Positions 10,140 through 19,356 of a stretch of DNA of 64,000 nucleotides are shown in pieces. The stretch is from Nitrospirota bacterium (GTDB lineage Bacteria > Nitrospirota > Leptospirillia > Leptospirillales > Leptospirillaceae), in contig JAKBXW010000001.1 in assembly GCA_021840555.1 (NCBI GenBank), positions 62,001 through 126,000 on the forward strand, read 5' to 3'. The position numbers and the translations under genes were made by a program. Below the pieces are notes generated by a model. The model was not told the origin of the DNA. It worked only from the letters and a program-made list of their open reading frames with translations, and did not search any database. How positions within the stretch are numbered: position 1 is the first letter of the stretch; every line of letters begins with the position of its first letter.

Positions 10140-11060
10140 ATGCCGTTTGATCCTGATCTTCGGGAACATTTCGGAGAAAATTGCATGAATCAGAACCCCT
10201 CCTTCTCCCCGAACTCTTCTCAAAAGGCCCGGCCCTCGACCGACAAGCTTTTCGAAAGAATATCCAGCATCGACCATCTGCCAACCCTTCCGGTCATCGT
10301 CCGGACGGCTCTCGCCTATCTTGACGACCCTGATGTCTCCATGGCCCGCCTGGCGCGGATTATCGAAGAAGACCAGTCGATGGCCGCCCGAATCCTCAAA
10401 GTGGCGAATTCCCCTTATTATGCCCGCTCCGGGAAGATCGGAATGATCCGTGAGGCGATCCTCCTCCTGGGCCTGAACGGAATCCGGGGCCTGATTCTAT
10501 CGATGTCGGTTCTTCAGCTTGTGGCCGGCCGCGAAGGGGTTATCAAGCTCTGGAAGCATTCCTTTGCCGTTTCGATCCTTTCCCGGATACTCGGAGAAAA
10601 TCTGGGGGTCGGTCAACCGGAGGATCTGGCGACGGCAGGCTTGCTCCACGACTTCGGGAAGGTGATCTACTATCTTGACTTTGAACCCTGGATCCCCGAG
10701 TTGATGAGGAAGGATCCGGGAATTCCGGACTGGAAGTTTGAAGAGGATCTGTTCGGGGCGAGCCACGCCTTTGTCGGATTCCGTCTGGCCTATTTCTGGC
10801 ATTTTCCCTCCTCGATCCGTGTTCCGATAGGATGGCACAACAATCCTTCGAAGTCTCCTTCATACCAGCTGGAAACATCGATCATCGCTCTTGCGGACGG
10901 TCTGGCAACCCTCGCCGGGTTCGGCCTCGAGGAGGCCCCCTGTCCGGAGTCTACGATGTTCGACGCCCTCCGCTCCCTGGATCTGACGGAAAAACAGCTG
11001 GAGGTCGTTCTGCAGCTTATGATGGAGAACCTCCCCAAGCTGGAGGCTCCGGATTTCTGA
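10140..11060 (+). CDS. HDOD domain protein
   Basis: LPTLPVIVRTALAYLDDPDVSMARLARIIEEDQSMAARILKVANSPYYA...GLLHDFGK; start may be 10185. Confidence 0.85.
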   Translation: MPFDPDLREHFGENCMNQNPSFSPNSSQKARPSTDKLFERISSIDHLPTLPVIVRTALAYLDDPDVSMARLARIIEEDQSMAARILKVANSPYYARSGKIGMIREAILLLGLNGIRGLILSMSVLQLVAGREGVIKLWKHSFAVSILSRILGENLGVGQPEDLATAGLLHDFGKVIYYLDFEPWIPELMRKDPGIPDWKFEEDLFGASHAFVGFRLAYFWHFPSSIRVPIGWHNNPSKSPSYQLETSIIALADGLATLAGFGLEEAPCPESTMFDALRSLDLTEKQLEVVLQLMMENLPKLEAPDF

Positions 11061-11097
11061 CCGTTCCTTTTCTCAAGACCTCTCCGCTCCGGACGTA

Positions 11098-12072
11098 GTG
11101 GCCAGCGATATAATGGAAGCGCTTTCTCCGGCCATGGCCCGCGAGTTTTTCGACTGGGCCGTTCTTGTCGATCCTCCCCCTGCCCCTGAATGGGGGTTTT
11201 TCATGGAATGGCTTTCCGGGGGCCGCCAGGGAAGTCTCGAGTATCTTGAGCGAACGGCATCGAGGCGGCGCTCCATCTCTGACGGCTACCCCGGTTACCG
11301 GACGCTCGTTCTCGCTCTTCTGCCTTATGACCCGGGAGCCTTCGGGCCTGCTCCGGCCCAAGGGGGTCTCGAGATCGCGCGCTATGCGGTGGGAGAGGAT
11401 TATCATGTCCGGTTCGAAAAAGCCTTCGGCCGGATCCTCTCGGAAATCTCGCCCTTGTTTCCCCCCGGAGAGAAACCACTGGTCAAGCCGGACCATGGAA
11501 GCATTCTTGAAAAGTCCTACGCCCAGATGGCCGGTCTTGGGAAAATGGGTAAAAACACCCTCCTGCTTCATCCGCGTCTTGGCTCCTGGTTTACAATCGG
11601 ATCCCTTCTCCTGAAGACTCCCCTCCTTGAGAAAACGCTCCCTTCCTCCGACAGGGATCCCTGCGGCCCGTGCTCAAGATGTCTCGATGCCTGTCCGACG
11701 AATGCGTTTGAAGCTCCCCATCTTCTCGACGCCAGACGATGTCTCAGCTATCTGACGATCGAACGGCCGGGAGACGACGGGGCTGGTCTCAGAAAATCCC
11801 ATGGAGGGGGATGGCTGTTTGGATGCGACCTCTGCCAGGAGGTCTGTCCCCACAATGCGGACCGACTTCCCGGCTCCCCGGTGGATGGGATTTCCCGCTT
11901 CCTTTCTGTCGAGGATCCGACGGAATCCGACATGCGCGCCTTCAGAAAGACCCATGGAGCTTTGTCCAGGGTTCCGGTTCATCGACTTCTTGAAAGGGTT
12001 CGGGAGGCTGCGATGTCCGAAAAAGGGGCAAGCGCTCCGGAGCATGGAGAAAAAAGGTCGAGTCCGATATAA
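11098..12072 (+). CDS. queG: epoxyqueuosine reductase
   Basis: CGPCSRCLDACPTNAF and FGCDLCQEVCPHN [4Fe-4S] motifs; YPGYRTLVLALLPYDPG. Confidence 0.9.
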   Translation: MASDIMEALSPAMAREFFDWAVLVDPPPAPEWGFFMEWLSGGRQGSLEYLERTASRRRSISDGYPGYRTLVLALLPYDPGAFGPAPAQGGLEIARYAVGEDYHVRFEKAFGRILSEISPLFPPGEKPLVKPDHGSILEKSYAQMAGLGKMGKNTLLLHPRLGSWFTIGSLLLKTPLLEKTLPSSDRDPCGPCSRCLDACPTNAFEAPHLLDARRCLSYLTIERPGDDGAGLRKSHGGGWLFGCDLCQEVCPHNADRLPGSPVDGISRFLSVEDPTESDMRAFRKTHGALSRVPVHRLLERVREAAMSEKGASAPEHGEKRSSPI

Positions 12073-12142
12073 TCTTGCGAAAAGAGTGCCTCGTCCTCCG
12101 CAGAATGGAGGGGGCGAGATATTGGGACCCGAAGGAGAACCC

Positions 12143-13219
12143 ATGTCAAAGAAAGGTTCCCCCCGCCCGGATTTTTCCGTTCGCTTCATCGGTCGATCCA
12201 GGCCGGTTTCGGAACTGCTTGAACTGGTCGCCCGCGTGGCCAGGAGCGAGTCTACGGTTCTGATTACAGGAGAGAGCGGGACGGGAAAGGAAAGAATCGC
12301 CCGGATCCTCCACGAAGAAAGTCCGAGAGCCCGCGCACCCTTTGTTCCGGTTAACTGCGGGGCCATTCCCGAGGGGCTCATGGAAAGCGAACTCTTTGGC
12401 CATGAAAAAGGAGCCTTTACCGGGGCGTCGAACGGAAGGGCCGGCCGATTCGAGGTCGCGGAGGGAGGAACCATTTTTTTTGACGAGATCGGGGAGTTGG
12501 CGGTCACCCTCCAGGTCAAGCTTTTGCGGGTTCTTCAGGAAAAAGTCTATGAAAAGGTGGGAGGGATAAAACCCCGGACCGCCAACGTCCGCGTTCTGGC
12601 CGCCACTCACAGAAATCTCGAGGAAATGGTCCGCTCTGGTGGGTTCCGTGAGGATCTCTACTACAGGCTGGCCGTCATTCCCGTTGAAATTCCTCCCTTG
12701 CGCAAACGCCCGGAAGACATCCCGCTTCTCATCGATTTTTTTATCAGAAGGTGGCAGGAAGAAGGACGGGGGGATCCGGTCACACTCTCTCCCGCCGCCA
12801 TGAATGCCCTGACCCTGTATGAATGGCCGGGAAATGTGAGAGAGCTTGAAAACGTGATGGAACGCCTCCTGGTTCTTTCGGGTGGAGAAAAAGTCGACAT
12901 TTCCGACCTCCCCGAAAAGATATGCCGGCAAGGAACCCCCCTCCTCCCTCCCGAGGCGGAACCGGAAATCATGGAGACGGAGGCCAGAAACTCTTCTCCG
13001 GAACCGTTTTCGGCCGGGGCGGAGAGGATGGTGGTCCCAATGGGAGGAGATCTTCTCGGAAAGGACTTCAACCTGGCGTCCTTCCTGGGCGACCTCGAGC
13101 GGAGCCTGCTTCTCCAGGCCCTTGAACGAGCCAGTGGAAATCGCTCAAAGGCCGCGGAAATCCTGGGAATCAACCGAACGACATTGATCGAGAAAATCAG
13201 GCGATTCCGCATATCGTGA
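12143..13219 (+). CDS. sigma-54-dependent activator, AAA+ and Fis-type HTH, no receiver domain
   Basis: GESGTGKE Walker A, GAFTGA loop, C-terminal NRSKAAEILGINRTTLIEKIRRF; in-frame ATG at 12143. Confidence 0.9.
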   Translation: MSKKGSPRPDFSVRFIGRSRPVSELLELVARVARSESTVLITGESGTGKERIARILHEESPRARAPFVPVNCGAIPEGLMESELFGHEKGAFTGASNGRAGRFEVAEGGTIFFDEIGELAVTLQVKLLRVLQEKVYEKVGGIKPRTANVRVLAATHRNLEEMVRSGGFREDLYYRLAVIPVEIPPLRKRPEDIPLLIDFFIRRWQEEGRGDPVTLSPAAMNALTLYEWPGNVRELENVMERLLVLSGGEKVDISDLPEKICRQGTPLLPPEAEPEIMETEARNSSPEPFSAGAERMVVPMGGDLLGKDFNLASFLGDLERSLLLQALERASGNRSKAAEILGINRTTLIEKIRRFRIS

Positions 13220-13281
13220 GCAAGAAGTGGTGAGGGTTCCCCGATCTCCCGGTCCGCACGTTCCGGAGAATCCCGAGGCTG

Positions 13282-15390
13282 ATGAACCCAAGGAGAGAGA
13301 CGATAATGATGGCAAAGAAGGTCGCCTCCAAAAATCGTGTCATCGTCCTCGCGGGCCTCGCTGTTTTCCTGTCGCTTTCCGGATTCTCTACGGGGGCCCT
13401 TGGAAGAACGACCCCCGCACCCGTGGGAAGGTTAGGGCCGAAAGACGATCTGACACTCCTTTCCGTGGCGCGGAAGGATTTGAGATCCCAGCACCTCAAA
13501 ATGGCCGAAGAGGCCATCTCCGAACTTCTTTCCTCCCATCCCCATTCGATTTACCGGGGGCCTGCCCTTCTTCTGCTGGCCAGAATCCATGGCCGAAAGG
13601 CCCTGCAAAAAGGAGCCCGGAACTTCAGGGAGCCCCTTGTCTATTTCCGCAGGGCGGAGGCGGTTCTCCCTCCGGGCTGGGACAAGGGAGAGGTCCTTTT
13701 CCGCGAGGGGCGCTACCTCATCCGTCAGCGATTCGGAGCGGAAGGGCGGGGGATCCTTTCGCGTCTCCTCACCCTATACCCCGAAAGCCCATGGGGCTTC
13801 CGGGCCCGGCTCGCCATTGCCGACTCCTGGCGGGAGCGGGGCAATCTCCGCAGGGCGGAGGCGATGCTGGAGGAAGCGCGGGCGCGTCTGGGCTCCTACG
13901 CCACGAAAGAAGACCGCCTCCGCTATGCCTATCTCCGGGGCCATCTCCTTCTGGATCGGGGGAATCTCCCGGGTGCCGAATCCGCTTTCCTCGCCGCTCT
14001 TTCCCTCTCGAAACGATATCCCTACCATCATCCGGGATCCCTTCTTCTGCTGGCCCGCACCGCCTACGCCCTTCATCACAACCATCGGGCTGCCGTTCTT
14101 TTCCGGAGTTTTGAGCGTCTGTTTCCCGATGATCCCCGGTCGGGAGAAGCCGAGTACTACCTGGCCAGGCTTTCCGGACGTTTCGGCCTCCCCTCTCATG
14201 AACGGGCCCGCTTGAGAGCCGTTGTGGCGGACAATCCGGGCAGCACCGCCAGCCATATGGCCCGGATCGAACTGTTGCGGCAGATCCTCCTGCGCGAATC
14301 TCCGGCACAGAAAGGCCGGGACCTGCCCGAGCTTCTTTCCCGGGCGATTCGGGAACTCGGCCGGATCGCTCCGGAAGAGCGAAACCAGAGAGTCGCGAAT
14401 GAAGCGACCCTTCTTCGAATCCGACTTGAGGCTCAGGCGGGCGACTGGGAGGAGGCAATCCGGGAGTCCGCCCGGCTCGAGGGCCGGATCGATCCGGCCT
14501 CCCGGCTGGGACAAAGGGTCCGTAAACAGGAGGAAACGCTGGTCCTGGGCCGGATCGCCCATTTTTCAAAACCCCTTCGGGCCCGAAAGGTTCTGGCCCT
14601 CTATCGGGCCTACCGCTACCGCCTTCCCCCTCCCACGGATCCCCAAGGGGCTGCGCTCTATCTGGTCCTGGCCAGGGCGGAGAGAAAGGTCGGTCACAGG
14701 AAACGCGCTGAAAAGGTGCTAGCGAACGTCCTCGACGTCGTTCGCGACCCGGCCATCCGGGAGGAGGCACGAAGAGTTCGCTACCGGTGGCTGGTGAAGG
14801 ACGGCCAGAAAGTTCGGGCCTATCAATGGGCGATGATGCTCGCCATCGATTCGACGATTCCTTCTCCGGGACGGGAGAGATGGTTCTCGAATGCCGAGGA
14901 ACTGGCGCGGACCATGAAAAACCCCGGGCTTGAGCAGCGGGTTCTTTCCCGCTGGTCCGAATCGGGACTTCCCATGGATAACCCGGGCAAGGGCCTGGCC
15001 CGTCTTGGCCTTCTCGATATCCGGGCGGGACATGCGGGAAGGGGGCTCGCCCTCCTCAAGCGCGCCCTTCCCGAAATCGAAGACAATCCGAAGGATCAGC
15101 CACTCCTCGCAGAGGTCCTCTTTCATCTTGGCCAGGAATCCTTTCTGCGGGGAAAGCGGGCCGAGGCCCGACGCTACTGGCAGAAAATGCTGGCCTGTTG
15201 CCCCAACGGTCCCCACGGAGGGTGGGTCACCTACCAGTTGGGCCAGATATCCCTGTCCGAGGGCCATCCCAGGGAAGCTCTCGACTGGTTTGAGAAGACC
15301 GTCAGGCAGTATTCCGGGGATGAGGTGGCCAGGATTGCCGAACAGAAGATAAGCGCCCTGAAGCTGGAGAAAAAGGATGGAAAACCCTGA
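13282..15390 (+). CDS. exported tetratricopeptide-repeat protein (702 aa)
   Basis: signal-like N-terminus and multiple TPR-like helical repeats (e.g. EVLFHLGQESFLRGKRAEARRYWQKML). Confidence 0.75.
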   Translation: MNPRRETIMMAKKVASKNRVIVLAGLAVFLSLSGFSTGALGRTTPAPVGRLGPKDDLTLLSVARKDLRSQHLKMAEEAISELLSSHPHSIYRGPALLLLARIHGRKALQKGARNFREPLVYFRRAEAVLPPGWDKGEVLFREGRYLIRQRFGAEGRGILSRLLTLYPESPWGFRARLAIADSWRERGNLRRAEAMLEEARARLGSYATKEDRLRYAYLRGHLLLDRGNLPGAESAFLAALSLSKRYPYHHPGSLLLLARTAYALHHNHRAAVLFRSFERLFPDDPRSGEAEYYLARLSGRFGLPSHERARLRAVVADNPGSTASHMARIELLRQILLRESPAQKGRDLPELLSRAIRELGRIAPEERNQRVANEATLLRIRLEAQAGDWEEAIRESARLEGRIDPASRLGQRVRKQEETLVLGRIAHFSKPLRARKVLALYRAYRYRLPPPTDPQGAALYLVLARAERKVGHRKRAEKVLANVLDVVRDPAIREEARRVRYRWLVKDGQKVRAYQWAMMLAIDSTIPSPGRERWFSNAEELARTMKNPGLEQRVLSRWSESGLPMDNPGKGLARLGLLDIRAGHAGRGLALLKRALPEIEDNPKDQPLLAEVLFHLGQESFLRGKRAEARRYWQKMLACCPNGPHGGWVTYQLGQISLSEGHPREALDWFEKTVRQYSGDEVARIAEQKISALKLEKKDGKP

Positions 15391-16624
15391 GAACGTATCC
15401 GATTCGCAAGTTGCTGCGGAGGACCGCGAGACTATTCTGAAGCAGGCTTTCCTTTCCTTCCAGTCCGCATCCGAGTCCCTTGTCACCTCCTACGCCGCCC
15501 TCGAAAAGAGGATCGCCGACCTTTCGGAGGCTCTCTCCCGGAAAAATATGGACTTCGACCGCCAGGGGAGTTTTCTGGAGGCCATCCTGAAAAGCCTCTC
15601 CGCCGGTGTTCTTGTTCTTTCGCCGGGAGGTTCCGTTCTTTACCGGAATCCGGCCATGGAGGTTTTTTCCGGGATTTCCGAAGGGTCTATCCTGCCCCTG
15701 CTTGAGAGGAAAGGGCTGTGGCCTCCGGACGGGAGCGAGGATGCCGCCTTCGACGACCGGAGTCGGTCCTGGGGAGTGGTGCGACGCCCAGTTCCGGGTC
15801 CGGAAGGAGGCGCGATCGGCTATGTCTTCATTTTTACCGATGTGACCCGGATTCGTGAAATGGAGGAGGAGATGGCCCGGGACCGGAGACTTCGGGCGAT
15901 GGGGGAAATGATCGCCCAAATCGCCCATGAGCTCCGGAACCCTCTCGGAAGTCTCGAGCTGTTTGCTGCCCTGCTGACAAAAGACGCGACAACACCCGAA
16001 GGAAGGGAATACCTCGGACATATGACCACCTCGATCGCCTCCATGGATCGTCTGATCGGAAATCTTCTCTATCACACCCGAACTCCGGATCTCCAGGAAG
16101 GATGGTTTGACGCCGGGACCCTGATTGGACGCATTGCCGACGATTTCTCCCGCATGGTCCACTCCGCCTCTCGCTCCCGCTCTGCCAGAACACTGACATT
16201 CCGTCGGGTGCCCGATTCCTCCAGTGTCCTTCTTTGTGTCGACGAGGAACTTATCACCCATGCCCTTTTCAACCTTCTCGGCAACGGGCTCGAGGCCCTC
16301 TTGGGGGTCCCGTCTTCGGAGAATCGATCAAGGGAGCTCCGGCTGGAATCTCTTGTAGCCCGTGACAGGAGTTACCTTTTTATCGTGAAAGACAATGGCA
16401 TCGGAATTGCTGAAGATGTGGCTGAGCGAATTTTTGACCCCTTTTTCACCACGCGGGCCAAAGGAACCGGGTTGGGGCTTTCCATCGTCCACAACATTGC
16501 CGTGGCCCATGGGGGGGAAATTCGCTACGATCGTGAGGGGGAATGGACGGTTTTTTCCCTGTCCCTTCCTCCGGGACGCGTTCGGTCAAAGTCGGCCAAT
16601 GGAAATGAAGGAGGCGCCAGGTGA
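15377..16624 (+). CDS. PAS sensor histidine kinase, FlrB/FleS-like
   Basis: IAHELRNPLGSLELFA H-box, DNGIGI, GTGLGLSIV; next to sigma-54 response regulator and flgB. Confidence 0.85.
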   Translation: MENPENVSDSQVAAEDRETILKQAFLSFQSASESLVTSYAALEKRIADLSEALSRKNMDFDRQGSFLEAILKSLSAGVLVLSPGGSVLYRNPAMEVFSGISEGSILPLLERKGLWPPDGSEDAAFDDRSRSWGVVRRPVPGPEGGAIGYVFIFTDVTRIREMEEEMARDRRLRAMGEMIAQIAHELRNPLGSLELFAALLTKDATTPEGREYLGHMTTSIASMDRLIGNLLYHTRTPDLQEGWFDAGTLIGRIADDFSRMVHSASRSRSARTLTFRRVPDSSSVLLCVDEELITHALFNLLGNGLEALLGVPSSENRSRELRLESLVARDRSYLFIVKDNGIGIAEDVAERIFDPFFTTRAKGTGLGLSIVHNIAVAHGGEIRYDREGEWTVFSLSLPPGRVRSKSANGNEGGAR

Positions 16625-18033
16625 GTCCCCAGGAAGCCGGAAGTGTTCTTGTCGTCGATGACGAACCGGAAATGGCGATCGCCCTCAGGGAGACCCTTCG
16701 CCGGGACGGTTACAGGGTCAGTCTCGCCCAGAACGGGGCCGAGGCTATCGAGAAAATATCCCGGGAGGAATACGGATGGGTGATCAGCGATGTTCGCATG
16801 CCTTCCGTGGACGGTTGGGAGCTTCTCTCCCGCCTGAAGGAGAAATCTCCCCTGACCCGTGTCATTTTGATGACGGCCTACGGAACGGTTCCCCAGGCAG
16901 TGGCGGCAATGAAACAGGGGGCAGTCAATTTTTTGACGAAACCCTTCAAGGCCGAGGAATTGAGAAAGATCCTGGAGCCCTCCCCGAATCCTTCACAGGA
17001 GGACAGATCGGTGGGCGCCACTGGGGGTACGGGGGGCCGCAGTCCCTGGGAAAGCGTCTCCCGCCCGATCAGAACCCGGAATCCTGCAATGATCAGGATC
17101 CTTGGAATGATCGATGCGGTCGCCTCGACTCCTGCGACGATCCTGATCGAAGGAGAAAGCGGAACGGGCAAGGAGCTTCTTGCGCGCTACCTGCACGAGC
17201 GTTCGACCCGCGCCCACCGTCCTTTTGTCGCGGTCAACTGCGCCGCTCTCCCGGACAACCTCCTCGAATCGGAGCTCTTCGGGTACGAAAAGGGGGCCTT
17301 TTCCGGGGCACTAGCCCGGAAGATCGGCAAGTTCGAACTCGCCCATTCCGGAACACTCCTGTTGGACGAGGTCGGAGAGATGGAACTCGCCCTTCAGGCC
17401 AAGCTCCTTCGGGTGATCCAGGAACGCGAGATCGACCGGGTCGGAGGAACGCGTCCGGTTCCGGTCGACATCCGGATCATCGCCACGACGAACCGGAATC
17501 TGAAGGAGGAGGTGCGGGCCGGTCGATTCCGGGAAGACCTCTATTACCGTCTGAGGGTCTTTCCCGTCGCCCTTCCCCCCCTTCGGGAGAGGATGGAGGA
17601 CATCCCCCTCCTCGCGGAACGATTCCGGCAGGCATTCGAGAAGGAACACATGGCGGTGGGCCCATTCGCTCCGGAGACGCTCGAGCTTCTCGGCCGCCAC
17701 CCCTGGCCCGGCAATGTCCGGGAGCTCGAAAACGTCGTTACGCGGGCGGCCTTCCTGGCCGAGGGACGGACGATCCTTCCCTCCCATGTGTCTGATCTTC
17801 TTGATCCTGAGGCAGACGATCCTGCGAGAGGGGAGGAGTCCGATGCGGGGATTCGTCCCGGGCGTTCGGTCTGGGAGGTCGAGCGGGAGCTGATCCTCCG
17901 GACCCTGGCATCCTGCGGCGGGAACAAGGCCCAGTCTGCGAGGCTCCTGGGAATCAATGTCCGCACCCTCCGGAACAAGCTTTCCGAATACGGGATCACC
18001 GGTGGGGAGGGAGGCGGGGAGGAAATCGCATGA
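16621..18033 (+). CDS. sigma-54-dependent response regulator, FlrC/FleR-like
   Basis: REC domain VLVVDDEPE...SDVRMP...KPF, AAA+ GESGTGKE, GAFSGA loop, Fis HTH; GTG start. Confidence 0.9.
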   Translation: MSPQEAGSVLVVDDEPEMAIALRETLRRDGYRVSLAQNGAEAIEKISREEYGWVISDVRMPSVDGWELLSRLKEKSPLTRVILMTAYGTVPQAVAAMKQGAVNFLTKPFKAEELRKILEPSPNPSQEDRSVGATGGTGGRSPWESVSRPIRTRNPAMIRILGMIDAVASTPATILIEGESGTGKELLARYLHERSTRAHRPFVAVNCAALPDNLLESELFGYEKGAFSGALARKIGKFELAHSGTLLLDEVGEMELALQAKLLRVIQEREIDRVGGTRPVPVDIRIIATTNRNLKEEVRAGRFREDLYYRLRVFPVALPPLRERMEDIPLLAERFRQAFEKEHMAVGPFAPETLELLGRHPWPGNVRELENVVTRAAFLAEGRTILPSHVSDLLDPEADDPARGEESDAGIRPGRSVWEVERELILRTLASCGGNKAQSARLLGINVRTLRNKLSEYGITGGEGGGEEIA

Positions 18034-18126
18034 CCGGGAAAAAATTTCCCTGCGAAAGAGAGCAAACCTCCGTTTCCCTGACCTTGTTCTTTTTTGGAAT
18101 TCACTGACCAAAGCCCATTGAGTGCT

Positions 18127-18142
18127 TGGTATGATTATTGCT
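18127..18142 (+). promoter_or_regulatory. sigma-54 promoter upstream of flgB
   Basis: TGGTATG-ATTA-TTGCT, GG-N10-GC. Confidence 0.85.
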
Positions 18143-18167
18143 TTTTTTTAAGCAGGAGGAGGCGATC

Positions 18168-18542
18168 ATGAGCCAGGTCCATCTTTTTGACAGGACGACC
18201 GATCTTCTCAAGGTGACGATGGATCTACGCTCGCGGAGGCATCTTCTCCTGGTGAGCAACATTGCCAACCAGGATACTCCGGGATACATGGCACGGGACC
18301 TTTCCTTCAAGGGCGAGCTTGCGAAGGCCATGGAATCGCCGGATCGAAGGGAACTCGAACACACGGAGGGCCGCCTCACCATCAACACGGACGAGACTGT
18401 CGGCAATGATCTCAACACCGTCAATATCGAACTTGAAATGCAAAAGCTGGCCGCGAACACCGGCAATTACAACGCCCTGGCCTCCATGGCCGGATGGAAG
18501 TACCGGATGATGGGTGACGCCATTTCGGGTGAAGGGAGGTAG
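18168..18542 (+). CDS. flgB: flagellar basal-body rod protein FlgB
   Basis: MSQVHLFDRTTDLLK...LVSNIANQDTPGYMARDLSFK; the track start at 18138 lies inside the -12 element, so 18168 with AGGAGGAGG SD is preferred. Confidence 0.95.
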   Translation: MSQVHLFDRTTDLLKVTMDLRSRRHLLLVSNIANQDTPGYMARDLSFKGELAKAMESPDRRELEHTEGRLTINTDETVGNDLNTVNIELEMQKLAANTGNYNALASMAGWKYRMMGDAISGEGR

Positions 18543-18544
18543 TC

Positions 18545-18982
18545 GTGGGATTTTCAGACGCGCTCAGAATCTCGGGGTCCGGACTCGAAGCCGAACGGGT
18601 GAGACTCAACGTTCTGGCGGGAAACCTCGCCAATGCCGATTCCACACGGGGAAATGAGCGGGGAACCTACGAGCGGCGGGATGTCATCTTCGCCGCCGTC
18701 GCCCCCGGCCAGTCTTTTTCGGACATTCTCAAGGCTCCGTCGCAAAGCCCCGTCAAGGAGGTCAAGGTTCTCGGCATGGTCCGGGATCCCCGCCCACTCA
18801 ACAAGGTATACGATCCCCAGAGTCCCGATGCCGACTCCGAGGGATTCGTCTATCGTCCGAATGTTTCGAAGCTCGAGGAGATGACGAATCTGATCGATGC
18901 CTCCCGGGCCTATGAAGCCAATCTGACCGCCCTCGACACGACAAAAAGGATGGCCTCGAAGGATCTGACGATCCATGTTTAG
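18545..18982 (+). CDS. flgC: flagellar basal-body rod protein FlgC
   Basis: ALRISGSGLEAERVRLNVLAGNLANADST...EEMTNLIDASRAYEANLTAL. Confidence 0.95.
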   Translation: MGFSDALRISGSGLEAERVRLNVLAGNLANADSTRGNERGTYERRDVIFAAVAPGQSFSDILKAPSQSPVKEVKVLGMVRDPRPLNKVYDPQSPDADSEGFVYRPNVSKLEEMTNLIDASRAYEANLTALDTTKRMASKDLTIHV

Positions 18983-19012
18983 GGGGAACGGGGGTAAAAA
19001 GGGAGGTTTGGT

Positions 19013-19330
19013 ATGATCGACGAGACGCGGATCGGAAAAACGGAACCTTTTGCGCCGGTATCCCGGGAGGAGACTCCCGAAAGGGCGCAGCCCCCGTCAT
19101 CGGGGGAAGAGTCTTTCGTCCATGTCCTGAAGGATTCGATCGCCCGGGTCAATTCGCTCCAGACGGAAGCGGACAAGACGATCCAGGAATTCTCGACGGG
19201 ACAGGACGGGGTGACCCTCCACCAGACGATGATTGAAATGGCCCAGGCCGATGTTTCCTTTCACCTGATGATGCAGGTCCGGGACCGGATCGTGAAGGCC
19301 TACCAGGAAATGAACAACATGCCTTTGTAA
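19013..19330 (+). CDS. fliE: flagellar hook-basal body complex protein FliE
   Basis: VTLHQTMIEMAQADVSFHLMMQVRDRIVKAYQEMNNMPL. Confidence 0.95.
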   Translation: MIDETRIGKTEPFAPVSREETPERAQPPSSGEESFVHVLKDSIARVNSLQTEADKTIQEFSTGQDGVTLHQTMIEMAQADVSFHLMMQVRDRIVKAYQEMNNMPL

Positions 19331-19356
19331 GGGCTTAAGGATCAAAGAGGGGTCTG

